Assembly (NCBI RefSeq): GCF_016097405.1
Contig: NZ_JAEHGD010000001.1
Coordinates: forward strand, 962,307-1,026,306
Length of the DNA: 64,000 bases
Source of the DNA: a methane-oxidizing endosymbiont of Gigantopelta aegis
Lineage (GTDB): Bacteria > Pseudomonadota > Gammaproteobacteria > Methylococcales > Methylomonadaceae
Reading direction: 5' to 3'
In this document: positions 1 to 8,994 of the stretch, piece after piece
Position numbering within the stretch: position 1 is the first letter of the stretch
How the letters are laid out: each line of letters starts with the position of its first letter
The notes under the pieces: generated by a model
Database searches by the model: none
Seen by the model: the letters and a program-made list of their open reading frames with translations, nothing else
What the model was told of the DNA's origin: nothing
Program-made: the position numbers and the translations under genes

Positions 1-1131
1 AACATCGCTGACGGTAAATTTCTCTCGATTGAAATCAAGAAGTAGCGTCTGTTGCCACCGGCTTTTATACACATGTAAATATTGCAATGACAGTTTTGCA
101 GACTCGGCTTTAAATGTACTCGGCTTCTCGTATTTATAACCGGCGCCAAAGGTAACACTATCGGTGCGCGGCCTAACGAAAGGAATGACATAACGCGCTT
201 CGGCACTGGATAAAATCGGTGAAATATCCAGACTTACATTTAAATGATGGCCTTTGCGGTTGAGACGGCGGTTTTGGTAATTAGCCGAGGCAATCGGCCC
301 AATATCGGTCTCATAACCGATGCCTACGGTATAGTCATGTCTTTTGGAAGGCTCCAGTGTAATCGCCACCGGCACGCGCAAGTCTTCAATTTCATCCATC
401 TCGGGCTGAACATCTACATGGGTGAAATAAATGCTTTCTGCCAATAAATTATAGGTTTGTGCCAGTTTTTTGCTCGAATAAGGCTGGTCTGCCTCAATCA
501 CAATAAAGCGCTTTACAAACTCAGGATCAAGCACATCTTGTTTGATTGTAATCGTTCCAAAATAATGCTGCCGTCCTGAATTCATCACCAATTCAATTTC
601 GGCACGATGTTTTTTAGGATCGACACGCAATATTTTTGTCGTCAACTTATGATTTAAATAGCCATACTCTAAAGCTAATGAATTCAGGTCAGATTTAATT
701 TTCTCGTATTTACCATGATTCAGAATATCACCCTTTTTAATCGGCAAAAGGGCCATAAGCTTCTGAAATGCTGGCATCTTTCCGGCTTCGCCATCAATCC
801 GTACACGAATAGATTCAACCCGAACCGGCTGTCCCGGATCAATTGAAAAGTCAGCTTGCCAACAGTCATTCGCAAAGATTAGTTTTTTTTCGATGGTCGG
901 CGCGTAATATCCTAATGCGCGCAAGGCTTTATTGATTTCCTGGTCGCTATGTTCAAATAATTTTTGAATCCGCCACTTCGGTGTATGACAAGGTTCTTGC
1001 GCTAACGATAAAAACCCCTGTACATTCCGACTCTGTTCCTCATTGAGTCCTTCAATATGCAATGCCGGGTCAATAGCATAAGCCAATGCCGGCACCAACA
1101 AGATCAAAAGCACAAATTTAATGTGATGCAT
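1..1131 (-). CDS. tamA: Outer-membrane assembly factor TamA, N-terminal part (3' end beyond window)
   Basis: TamA is an Omp85-family outer-membrane protein that works with TamB in assembly of autotransporters and envelope transport. The 377 codons in the window begin MHHIKFVLL and carry a signal peptide cleaved after about residue 19 (ALAYA|IDP). POTRA-like repeats follow (for example IKQDVLDPEFVKRF) and then the start of the barrel (TVGIGYETDIG). The family is usually about 570-600 residues, so roughly the last third lies off the left edge. The ATG at 1131 is the only in-frame start in front of the signal peptide. It is transcribed divergently from mltD. A BamA paralogue is the alternative, but the short POTRA region and periplasmic start fit TamA better. 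Confidence 0.82.
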   Translation of the reverse strand, partial: MHHIKFVLLILLVPALAYAIDPALHIEGLNEEQSRNVQGFLSLAQEPCHTPKWRIQKLFEHSDQEINKALRALGYYAPTIEKKLIFANDCWQADFSIDPGQPVRVESIRVRIDGEAGKMPAFQKLMALLPIKKGDILNHGKYEKIKSDLNSLALEYGYLNHKLTTKILRVDPKKHRAEIELVMNSGRQHYFGTITIKQDVLDPEFVKRFIVIEADQPYSSKKLAQTYNLLAESIYFTHVDVQPEMDEIEDLRVPVAITLEPSKRHDYTVGIGYETDIGPIASANYQNRRLNRKGHHLNVSLDISPILSSAEARYVIPFVRPRTDSVTFGAGYKYEKPSTFKAESAKLSLQYLHVYKSRWQQTLLLDFNREKFTVSDV

Positions 1132-1450
1132 ATACCGAGCCGTGCGCTTTCTGCCAGAGTAACCCAAAAGAATATGATACACGCCTGTTTTAAATCCACG
1201 AAAAGTTACATCAGCAATTCCGGCTGAAAATTTGACACAACCCAGCAATGGAGTGATCTTCGCAAAAAAGTTTACGAAACATATTTTTTCAATCTCTTAT
1301 ACACCAAGGCTTACAAGACGAGCGGGAATTGCTGAAGTTACATCACGCCATCGAACATTAGCTAAACATGTGGCGTGTCGTGTCTGAAAATGGCCTCCTC
1401 CTGCCTAACCCGCTATAATTGACGCGTTATTCCATTTAAAAAAACAGGGT
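1132..1450. other. Divergent intergenic region between tamA and mltD
   Basis: About 320 bases with no credible gene. It separates the divergent tamA and mltD starts and so should hold promoters for both. A good -10-like hexamer for mltD is seen near 1414. No convincing -10/-35 pair was found for tamA, and no hairpin terminator or repeat was recognised. Confidence 0.6.
1414..1419 (+). promoter_or_regulatory. Candidate -10 element of mltD promoter
   Basis: A perfect TATAAT lies 31 bases before the mltD start. The -35 region at the expected distance (about 1391) is poor, so this is a plausible but unproven sigma-70 promoter. Confidence 0.4.
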
Positions 1451-2995
1451 ATGCGTCAATTCAATCATTTTTTTTCGAGTCTGGCCTTTATTCTGATTAC
1501 AGGGTGTGCGCAGCAATCGACGCCTAAACACCTGGCCATTCAGAATCCACCTGATCTATATGCGGCTATCGATAAGGCGACAGAAACAGAAATTGACAAT
1601 AATGCCGCCAGCAATGCTATCGAATCGACTGTAAACCCCCCATCAATCGAAACACCGTCCAAATCGCAAACAATCTGGCAACGCATGAAGACCTTATATG
1701 CACTGCCTGAAATACAACATGACCGGATTGAACGCCATGTAAACTGGTATTTAAAACATCCCGAATATTTATCTCGTATCCAGACACGTGCCACACCCTA
1801 TTTGCATTTTATTCTTGACGAAATTGAAAAGCAGGGTATTCCAGGAGAAATTGCGCTGTTGCCCGCCGTTGAGAGTGCTTTCAAACCAGAAGCCTATTCA
1901 CCAAGTCATGCCTCTGGGCTGTGGCAGTTCATTCCATCAACCGGCCGCTATTTCGGCCTGAAACAAACGCCATGGTATGACGGACGCCGCGATGTGGTGG
2001 CCTCGACTCAAGCGGCAGTCAGCTATTTAAAACAATTGAGCGAAGAGTTTGAGGGTGACTGGCTATTGGCATTGGCATCCTATAATGCCGGCAAGGGCAA
2101 TATTCGTAAAGCCATACGCAAAAACCGTAAAAAGGGTCGGAAAACGGATTATTGGTCTTTACGTCTGCGTCGGGAAACCATGAATTATGTGCCAAGATTA
2201 TTGGCCATCGCTAAAATATTTTCTGATCCTGAAAAATATCATCTTGAATTGAATGATATTCCTAATGAACCCCATTTTGAAATCATCACACTTGACTCAC
2301 AAATTGACATCAGCAAAGCGGCCGAACTGGCACAATTACCTGTGGATGATTTTCTTAAACTCAATCCGGCATTTAATCGCTGGATGACCTCTCCTAATGG
2401 CCCACACCGGCTGCTGGTGCCTAAAGATAAAGTTGCCATATTTAAGGAAAATCTGGCTAAACTGCCAAAAACCGAGCGGGTAAAATGGCGCTATCATACC
2501 GTTAAAAAAGGTGAAAGTTTAAGCCGCATTGCCAGAAAATACAGGGTTTCCATCTCGTCAATCAAAAACAGTAATCACCTACACAGCAACCGGTTGCAGA
2601 CCGGAAAACAGTTACTTATTCCCTTATCCGACCGTCCGCGCCAAGTCGCGGGCTTGCAGAATATGCCGTATTACACCGTAAAAAGAGGCGACAGCATCTG
2701 GAAAATTGCGCGCCGCTTTTCGGTATCCCAACGCGATCTTGTGCGCTGGAATCGCTTGTCTTACAAAAAACCACTGCGCCCCGGACAACGCCTGCTGATT
2801 AAGCGTTCTTTGACAAGCAGAAACAATAAAAATATTCACTACACCGTTAAAAAAGGCGATTCCTTATTCCTGATCTCGAAAAAATTCAACGTCTCGATTT
2901 CAGATCTAAAAAAATGGAATCACCAGACCATTGACCATTTTTTACAGCCCGGTCAAACATTGAAAATCGTAGTTGACAGGAAACCTTCGACTTAA
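1451..2995 (+). CDS. mltD: Membrane-bound lytic murein transglycosylase D with three LysM repeats
   Basis: MltD cleaves the glycan strands of peptidoglycan, forming 1,6-anhydromuramic acid ends, from the inner face of the outer membrane. The 514-residue protein starts with a lipoprotein signal peptide whose lipobox LITGC gives Cys19 as the lipidation site. The SLT domain spans about 115-260, with the catalytic Glu141 in AVESAF, the GLWQFIPSTG motif and the ALASYNAG motif. Three LysM modules follow at about 347-391, 407-451 and 463-507, each opening with a YHTVKKGES-like motif. Length and layout match MltD. It stands alone on the plus strand, divergent from tamA. Confidence 0.93.
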   Translation: MRQFNHFFSSLAFILITGCAQQSTPKHLAIQNPPDLYAAIDKATETEIDNNAASNAIESTVNPPSIETPSKSQTIWQRMKTLYALPEIQHDRIERHVNWYLKHPEYLSRIQTRATPYLHFILDEIEKQGIPGEIALLPAVESAFKPEAYSPSHASGLWQFIPSTGRYFGLKQTPWYDGRRDVVASTQAAVSYLKQLSEEFEGDWLLALASYNAGKGNIRKAIRKNRKKGRKTDYWSLRLRRETMNYVPRLLAIAKIFSDPEKYHLELNDIPNEPHFEIITLDSQIDISKAAELAQLPVDDFLKLNPAFNRWMTSPNGPHRLLVPKDKVAIFKENLAKLPKTERVKWRYHTVKKGESLSRIARKYRVSISSIKNSNHLHSNRLQTGKQLLIPLSDRPRQVAGLQNMPYYTVKRGDSIWKIARRFSVSQRDLVRWNRLSYKKPLRPGQRLLIKRSLTSRNNKNIHYTVKKGDSLFLISKKFNVSISDLKKWNHQTIDHFLQPGQTLKIVVDRKPST

Positions 2996-3217
2996 TACGG
3001 CACCAAACCATTATTTTCCGTCTTTTTCTTGAACGCTTATGACTCAAACTTGTCTGAATAGACTCATCCGCAAATGAGCAATGACATGCCAGTGGTTCAT
3101 TGTTTATCGAGGGCAAAGCGAAAAATTTTACTGTGGCCATCGACTGCTGGCGTAACATTGCTCATGTGTGAGAGGATAAATATAACCCTTTTTAAAAGAG
3201 TTCTTTAACCTTATGAC

Positions 3218-3535
3218 ATGAATACTGCAAACGACCCTCGTCTCTCGCAAAACAGACGCCAAACCGAACGCCGCCGCCAAGAGCGGCGCACCATTCAATA
3301 TCCATATGGTTCGCCCGAATGGATTGCCGCCATTCAACAACATTATCTGCTTTGGCCTAAACAGGACCGACGCCAACGCGACAGGCGCCATCAAGATCGA
3401 CGTTATACGGCGGCTGAACGGCGAACAGGAGAGTCAAAACGGCGCCTTTATAGAAAAAAAAGCTCACAAAGTTTACAGGACCTTTTAACAGAAGAAGAAA
3501 AACAAATGTTGTTGCAGCTATTATCTTCTGATTAA
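3218..3535 (+). CDS. Small arginine-rich protein of unknown function
   Basis: Function is not recognised. The 105-residue product has two arginine clusters built on repeated (D/E/N)RR steps (about residues 12-24 and 49-69) either side of a hydrophobic/aromatic stretch (about 27-47, with YPYGSPEWI and YLLWP). The C-terminus, LTEEEKQMLLQLLSSD, looks like an amphipathic helix. No signal peptide or membrane segment is seen. A role in binding nucleic acid or an acidic partner would fit the charge pattern but is inference. It converges on motC with only 33 bases between the stops. An antisense reading frame overlaps it but looks less protein-like. Confidence 0.6.
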   Translation: MNTANDPRLSQNRRQTERRRQERRTIQYPYGSPEWIAAIQQHYLLWPKQDRRQRDRRHQDRRYTAAERRTGESKRRLYRKKSSQSLQDLLTEEEKQMLLQLLSSD

Positions 3536-3568
3536 AGAATCAATGCTGTCTATTGCGAAACTCGGCGT

Positions 3569-4309
3569 TCAGACCAGATAGCCTGACAGTCTTAATTGAA
3601 TATTTCTCGGATTTTCGCCTTCGGCAATCGAGCGAATGCCTTCCAGCATCATTTCCTGTGCATGTGAAATCACTAATGCCTGGTTCTTCAATTTATTGGC
3701 AATCGGCAAAAATAATAAATTGGCGAACCCAACCCCATAAATCGTAGCCACAAAGGCAGTCGCAATACCTGACCCTAACAGCTCGGGGTTCGCTAAATTC
3801 TGCATCACATGAATCAATCCAATAACGGCGCCTAAAATACCAATTGTAGGTGAATAACCGCCCATCGCAGTAAAAACACTAGCGGCTTTATAAATCCTTC
3901 TTTCCCGGGTATTGATTTCGACGGCCAAACAATCTGCAATTACATCCGGTTCGTTACCATCCACCAACAATTGCAAGCCTTTTGCGGCAAAAGGATCTTT
4001 TTCACGCTCAGCGACACCTTCCAACCCCAATAAACCTTCTTTTCGCGCCAGCGCACTCCAGTCAATAATCTTTTTTATCTGCCGTTGTAAATTGATCTTC
4101 TCCGGTACAATCACCCACCGCAGAATTTTGATGCTGTGCAAAATAGTCGCCGGCGGAAAATGCAATAATGTCGCACCCACGGTGCCGCCAACCACAATAA
4201 GAAAGGCATGAAAATTCAGCAGAAAAGACAGTGAACCGCCAGCTAATGAATTCCCCATAATAATGGAGGCCGCACCGACTAATACGCCTAATATGCTTAA
4301 AAAATCCAT
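3569..4309 (-). CDS. motC: Flagellar motor stator protein, MotA/MotC type
   Basis: This is the A-type subunit of the proton-driven stator that torques the flagellar rotor. The 246 residues show the MotA/TolQ/ExbB pattern: two N-terminal membrane helices (about 1-50), a cytoplasmic loop of about 100 residues, and two C-terminal helices around GGYSPTIGILGAVIGLI and ATAFVATIYGVGFANLLFLPIANKL. Position after cheB matches motC of Pseudomonas. Its start overlaps the cheB stop by one base (TAATG), indicating translational coupling. The partner motD, which normally follows, is not present; the next gene is the convergent arginine-rich ORF. A usable stator must find its B subunit elsewhere in the genome. 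Confidence 0.9.
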   Translation of the reverse strand: MDFLSILGVLVGAASIIMGNSLAGGSLSFLLNFHAFLIVVGGTVGATLLHFPPATILHSIKILRWVIVPEKINLQRQIKKIIDWSALARKEGLLGLEGVAEREKDPFAAKGLQLLVDGNEPDVIADCLAVEINTRERRIYKAASVFTAMGGYSPTIGILGAVIGLIHVMQNLANPELLGSGIATAFVATIYGVGFANLLFLPIANKLKNQALVISHAQEMMLEGIRSIAEGENPRNIQLRLSGYLV

Positions 4310-5373
4310 TAGTTCAACCTATCAAAAGTTTGCCCGATTTGTTCCAGATTCAGAATATTATCTGCAAGCCCCGCATCTGCAATGGCCTTAGGCATCCCAT
4401 AAATAACACTACTCGCTTCGTCCTGCGCCCAAATTTCAGCGCCTTGTTTTTTCAATTGCTGCGCACCTTTCGCGCCATCAGTGCCCATACCGGTTAAAAT
4501 AATTGCCAAGGTTTTTCCGGTAAAATTTTTAGCCACTGACATAAAGGTTAAGTCTACGCAAGGACTGTAAATCTCGCCCGCTTGTTTATCCCGTAACATT
4601 ACCTGACAGCGATTGAATTGTTGACTGATTTCCAATTGTTTACCGCCAGGACAAACCATCGCTATCCCCGGCTTCAATAAATCGCCCTGTTCGGCCTGAA
4701 CCACATTGATCTTACAAACCTCATCAAGCCGTTTGGCAAAGCTTCGGGTAAAGCTTCCTGGCATGTGTTGGATAATTAACACCGGCGCCGAGCAATGTGC
4801 AGGAATATGCTTTAAAATTTGTTGTACCGCCACAGGCCCACCGGTGGATGCTGCAATCAAAATCAAATCGAACTTACCTGATCTGTTTTTAAATGCCGCT
4901 GCTGATTTAGGCTGAGGTGTGATAATTCTTTTGCGTTTGTGCAAACGCTCTGCCTGCTGCGCGACCATTCTGACACGCCGTCGCAAAATAATCTTTGCAA
5001 GTGCCTTATCACTGTCGATATCGTCCAGTTTTTTGGGCAAGAAATCCAATGCGCCGGCATTCAAGGCGTCTAATGTCGCTTGCGCACCAACGTGAGTCAT
5101 GGCGGAAAACATTAAAATAGGTGTCGGTGTATTCGCCATTATTTTTTTTACCGCGGTAATGCCATCCATAACCGGCATTTCAACATCCATGGTGATGACG
5201 TCGGGCTTTAATTCCTGAGCCAATCGCACGGCTTGCATACCATTTTCAGCAATACCGACAACCTGACAGTCTGGCTCTTCCTCTAATATCTGCTGGATTC
5301 GATGACACATAAACTTTGAATCATCGACGATTAAAACACGTATTGTCATCGCATTATGCCTGGCTTCCAGCAT
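4309..5373 (-). CDS. cheB: Chemotaxis response regulator / protein-glutamate methylesterase CheB
   Basis: CheB removes methyl groups from chemoreceptors and deamidates receptor glutamines, giving adaptation. The receiver domain (about 10-130) has the acidic pair Asp17-Asp18 and the phospho-acceptor Asp63 (DVEMPVMDG). A linker leads to the methylesterase domain (about 168-350) with the catalytic triad Ser176 (AASTGGP), His203 (IIQHMPG) and Asp299 (GMGTDGA). The 354-residue length is normal. The first ATG has a GGAAA-type ribosome site; a second in-frame ATG eight codons later (5349) is also possible. It follows cheA after 72 bases and overlaps motC. Confidence 0.94.
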   Translation of the reverse strand: MLEARHNAMTIRVLIVDDSKFMCHRIQQILEEEPDCQVVGIAENGMQAVRLAQELKPDVITMDVEMPVMDGITAVKKIMANTPTPILMFSAMTHVGAQATLDALNAGALDFLPKKLDDIDSDKALAKIILRRRVRMVAQQAERLHKRKRIITPQPKSAAAFKNRSGKFDLILIAASTGGPVAVQQILKHIPAHCSAPVLIIQHMPGSFTRSFAKRLDEVCKINVVQAEQGDLLKPGIAMVCPGGKQLEISQQFNRCQVMLRDKQAGEIYSPCVDLTFMSVAKNFTGKTLAIILTGMGTDGAKGAQQLKKQGAEIWAQDEASSVIYGMPKAIADAGLADNILNLEQIGQTFDRLN

Positions 5374-5445
5374 TGAAAAGTTTCCATTTGAAGGTGGGGC
5401 GTTACAACACCAGGCATCTACTGCATTCTCACAGTTCTTGAGACT

Positions 5446-7701
5446 TTAAGCGGCATACTTGACCATCAACCCGGGAACATCAAGAATCAAGGCGATTTTC
5501 CCATCACCGGTAATCGTTGCGCCAGACAAGCCATCTAATCCATGCAATTTTGCACCGAGCGGTTTGATCACCACTTCTTCCTGACCAATTAATTGATCGA
5601 CGACAAAACCGACCTGCCTGCCACTGGCATTCACGACGACAACATGCCCGGTTGAATATTTATCCAGCACATAAGATGGGTCATTGACCAGCCATTCGCT
5701 CAAATAAAACAGTGGCAAGGCTTTTTCTCTGACCATTACGACCTGCTGACCATCGACAACATTGGTCTTTCTTAAGTCAAGGTCCAGAATTTCCAACACA
5801 TTAGCTAACGGTAACGCAAAATTCTGGCCTCCAAGTTTGACCATCAGTGTTGGCATAATGGCCAGTGTCAGCGGCACCTTAATGATGATCGTACTGCCTT
5901 TGCCTTCTTCTGAATCGATCTCGACCACGCCATTCATCTGTGAAATGCGTGTTTTAACCACATCCATTCCTACACCGCGGCCAGATACATCCGAAATTTC
6001 GGTCTTGGTCGAAAAACCGGGCAAAAAAATCAGGTTATAACATTCTTTGTCATCCAGCCTTGAAGCGGTTTCCTCATCCATCAAGCCCTTTTCGACGACT
6101 TTCTTTCGTAAAACATCGGCATTCATGCCTTTTCCATCATCCTTGATCGATAACAAAATATGATCGCCTTCCTGTGAGGCGGTTAAAACCACCACGCCTT
6201 CCCGCGGCTTACCCGCCGCAACCCGCTCCTCAGGTGACTCTATGCCGTGATCAACCGCATTCCGAACCAGATGCACCAAAGGGTCTGCTAAAGCTTCGAC
6301 CAGGTTTTTATCCAGGTCGGTGTCTTCGCCCACCATTTCAAGACGAATTTCCTTTTTCAGGCTCCGAGCCAAATCTCTGACCACGCGCGGAAAACGACCG
6401 AATACCTTTTTAATTGGCTGCATTCGCGTCTTCATGACAGATAATTGCAAATCCGCCGTCACCACATCTAAGTTGGCCACGGCCTTGGAAAACTCTTCAC
6501 TTGGGCCTGAATTTGCATTCAGTGTTTGAAAACGATTGCGCACCAGTACCAGTTCGCCAACCATATTCATAATCTCATCCAGAACTTCGGTATCTACCCT
6601 GACCGTAGTTTCCGCAGGAGGTTGAGTACGCGCCGGCTTTTTAGCGGCAGTGTCTTTTTTGGTGGCTGTGGACGATGCTGGTTTTGGTTGATCGGGCTGT
6701 TTTTTTGCCGCTTTTTGCGCTGATTGCGCATTAGAAGAAGCTGACTGAGACTTAGACCCCGTTGTTTGAGCAACAACTTCGGGTTTGAATTTTCCTTTTC
6801 CGTGTAACTTATCGAGAACCTGTTCAAATTCTTCTTCGGTGATTTCATCGGATGCCATCGCTGTATTTTCCGGTGCTTTATCATCCGCCGACTCAGTCAT
6901 ACCGGCAGCGATTTTCTCCACTGAAAATTTACCCTTTCCATGCAATTGATCGAGTACCTGCTCAAATTCTTCTTCGGTGATTTCATCGGATTCCGTGCTC
7001 TTATTTTCCGGTTTTTCCGCATCAGCCGCTTTCGTATCACCAGTCGCGAGTTTATCCGCTGAAAATTTACCTTTTCCATGTAAGGCATCTAGCAAATCTT
7101 CAAACTCATCTTCGGTAATTTCATCATCACCGGATTCAGCGATGTCTTGATCTCCACCAAGCATGGATTCAAATTCCTGCTCAACCACATCCGCAATCTG
7201 CTCAGGATCGGCAATACCGGCACTAACCTCAGTGGGCTCCGTTATTTCAGGGGCGGTGTCGTCAACTTCAGTAGCGGATGATTGATCCGTCTGCGTTGCG
7301 TCTTCTCCATTATCGGGCGTGGTAAATTTCAATAGTGCCTGCAACAATTCGGGGTCGGCTTCTTCAGGATCATTGCCGGCACGGATTTGGTCGAACATAT
7401 CGATTAAAACGTCGACCACACGCAGCACAACATCCATTAGGTCAGGCGTCACCTGTCGCTCGCCCTGCCTCAATACATTAAAAACATCTTCAGCTTTATG
7501 ACACACTTCAACCAGAGCATCGATAGCTAAAAAGCCTGCACCACCTTTAACGGTATGGAATCCTCTGAAAATTGCATTCAATAATTCCAGGTCGTTCGGG
7601 GCTTGCTCCAGCTCGACCAGTTGTTCACCCAACTGATCGATAATCTCGCCCGCTTCGATCAAAAAGTCCTGTAAAATTTCATCATCTAGATCAATCGCCA
7701 T
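5446..7701 (-). CDS. cheA: Chemotaxis histidine kinase CheA
   Basis: CheA autophosphorylates in receptor arrays and passes phosphate to CheY and CheB. The 751-residue protein has an N-terminal Hpt (P1) domain with phospho-His49 (FRGFHTVKGGAG). An acidic linker follows that contains three tandem 46-residue repeats and then a Lys/Ala/Pro-rich stretch. Next are the P3 dimerisation helices (about 365-430), the P4 ATPase domain with the N-box HLVRNAVDHG and glycine boxes DDGKGMN and GRGVGMD, and a C-terminal P5 CheW-like domain ending GLMVKYAA. It lies 13 bases downstream of cheZ. The linker repeats are unusual and are listed separately. Confidence 0.95.
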   Translation of the reverse strand: MAIDLDDEILQDFLIEAGEIIDQLGEQLVELEQAPNDLELLNAIFRGFHTVKGGAGFLAIDALVEVCHKAEDVFNVLRQGERQVTPDLMDVVLRVVDVLIDMFDQIRAGNDPEEADPELLQALLKFTTPDNGEDATQTDQSSATEVDDTAPEITEPTEVSAGIADPEQIADVVEQEFESMLGGDQDIAESGDDEITEDEFEDLLDALHGKGKFSADKLATGDTKAADAEKPENKSTESDEITEEEFEQVLDQLHGKGKFSVEKIAAGMTESADDKAPENTAMASDEITEEEFEQVLDKLHGKGKFKPEVVAQTTGSKSQSASSNAQSAQKAAKKQPDQPKPASSTATKKDTAAKKPARTQPPAETTVRVDTEVLDEIMNMVGELVLVRNRFQTLNANSGPSEEFSKAVANLDVVTADLQLSVMKTRMQPIKKVFGRFPRVVRDLARSLKKEIRLEMVGEDTDLDKNLVEALADPLVHLVRNAVDHGIESPEERVAAGKPREGVVVLTASQEGDHILLSIKDDGKGMNADVLRKKVVEKGLMDEETASRLDDKECYNLIFLPGFSTKTEISDVSGRGVGMDVVKTRISQMNGVVEIDSEEGKGSTIIIKVPLTLAIMPTLMVKLGGQNFALPLANVLEILDLDLRKTNVVDGQQVVMVREKALPLFYLSEWLVNDPSYVLDKYSTGHVVVVNASGRQVGFVVDQLIGQEEVVIKPLGAKLHGLDGLSGATITGDGKIALILDVPGLMVKYAA
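6787..7125 (-). repeat. Three tandem 46-residue repeats inside CheA
   Basis: CheA residues 193-213, 239-259 and 285-305 share the core (D)EITE(D/E)EFE..LD.LHGKGKF, spaced by exactly 46 codons (138 bases). The connecting segments are also alike (PENKSTESDE / PENTAMASDE). The repeats lie between the Hpt domain and the dimerisation domain, where a P2-type CheY/CheB docking domain would normally sit. Confidence 0.9.
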
Positions 7702-7714
7702 ACCCTTTTATCCT

Positions 7715-8446
7715 CTAGAAGCCAAGACTGGATAACAGATCATCCACATCATCTTGCGAATGCGCAACATCGCCTTTTTTGTCATCCACACCCGGCACTG
7801 CAGGCCCTGGTAATTTTTCATCAACAGTTTCTGCACTAACTGGCGTTGCCTTGTTTTTACCACCGGAAAGGCGAATCAAATCCACCATACTGAGTTCGAG
7901 ATCCTGCACCAGCTCGATGACACGCCGGATAATCTGACCGGTTAAGTCCTGAAAACTTTGCGCCATCAAAATTTCATTTAAACCGGACTGTATTTGATGC
8001 AAGCCTTTTTGCGAGTACATAAAATGCTGTGCAATCTTTTTACTCATGATCCTGAATTCTTCGTACGGCAGCTCCTTATCCAGAAAACGCCCCCATTGAT
8101 GCGCCAACTCTTCTGCTTGCTGGGTCAATTGCTCTGATACAGGCAACAACCGTTCAACAGCGGTTAATGTTTTATCTGCCGCTTCCTCAGTCATCGTCAT
8201 CACATACTGCAAGCGATCTTTGGCATCTGGAATATCATTTTCTGTTAACTTGGCGACTTTGGCATCAATTTCGAAGCTGCTCAATGTATCATGCAATTGT
8301 CGGGTCAATTTTCCGATTTCCTGAAATAACTGGCTTTCTCTCAGTCCTGCAATTTCATCTAAAATCGCATCGGCTTTTGCTTCATTGTTTTCTTCCAGTG
8401 CTTTAACCAGGTCTTTTGCAAGCGCAAGACGTGTTTCTTGACTCAT
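7715..8446 (-). CDS. cheZ: Chemotaxis protein phosphatase CheZ
   Basis: CheZ dephosphorylates phospho-CheY to end the tumbling/reversal signal. The 243-residue protein is mostly long helix and has the active-site motif QSFQDLTGQIIRRV with the catalytic Gln. After a flexible linker it ends with the CheY-binding peptide DDVDDLLSSLGF, typical of the family. The ATG is 21 bases after the cheY stop, and cheA follows 13 bases later, so cheY-cheZ-cheA-cheB is a co-transcribed block. Confidence 0.94.
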   Translation of the reverse strand: MSQETRLALAKDLVKALEENNEAKADAILDEIAGLRESQLFQEIGKLTRQLHDTLSSFEIDAKVAKLTENDIPDAKDRLQYVMTMTEEAADKTLTAVERLLPVSEQLTQQAEELAHQWGRFLDKELPYEEFRIMSKKIAQHFMYSQKGLHQIQSGLNEILMAQSFQDLTGQIIRRVIELVQDLELSMVDLIRLSGGKNKATPVSAETVDEKLPGPAVPGVDDKKGDVAHSQDDVDDLLSSLGF

Positions 8447-8467
8447 AACGTTCTCCGTAATGGGCAG

Positions 8468-8842
8468 CTATCCCTCAATGCGTTCAAAGATTTTTTCGAT
8501 TTTTTCTTTTAATGTCGCCGCCGTAAATGGTTTGATGACATAACCATTCACACCGGCTTGAGCCGCCATGATAATCTGTTCACGTTTTGCTTCTGCTGTC
8601 ACCATTAACACCGGAAGATTCGCAAGGTCCGGATTAGCGCGTACCGCTTTGAGTAAATCAATACCGGTCATGCCGGGCATATTCCAGTCTGTAACCAGAA
8701 AATCAATGCCTCCTTTTTCCAGAATAGGTAATGCGGTTTTTCCATCATCCGCTTCCACAGTATTGGTGAACCCAAGATCACGTAATAAATTCTTAACGAT
8801 ACGTCTCATTGTCGAAAAATCATCGACAATCAAAATCTTCAT
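8468..8842 (-). CDS. cheY: Chemotaxis response regulator CheY
   Basis: Phosphorylated CheY binds the flagellar switch (FliM/FliN) and changes rotation. It is a single receiver domain with Asp7-Asp8, phospho-Asp52 (TDWNMPG), Thr82 (MVTAEA) and Lys104 (VIKPF), and the FSTMRRI signature of polar-flagellum CheY. The start chosen is the ATG at 8842, preceded by GGAT seven bases upstream, giving 124 residues as in Pseudomonas. A TTG four codons upstream would add MDKN. The 150-base gap to fliA has a small ATCCCG-CTT-CGGGAT hairpin at 8923-8937 of unclear role. Confidence 0.95.
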   Translation of the reverse strand: MKILIVDDFSTMRRIVKNLLRDLGFTNTVEADDGKTALPILEKGGIDFLVTDWNMPGMTGIDLLKAVRANPDLANLPVLMVTAEAKREQIIMAAQAGVNGYVIKPFTAATLKEKIEKIFERIEG

Positions 8843-8994
8843 ATTTTTATCCAACGCTCATCTCCAACTGTCTTATCATTGCTTGCATCATTTTCTTTAT
8901 TCAGCTATCCCATTATTCAAATATCCCGCTTCGGGATTTAAGTATAAACCAGTTTAAAAAAATTTCCGGCCTGTACGCTTAAAATCACACCTGA

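Noticed and set aside
6787-7125. The CheA DNA repeats as a CRISPR or intergenic repeat array
   Set aside because: The period is exactly in codon register (138 bases), and the repeats are coding and imperfect.
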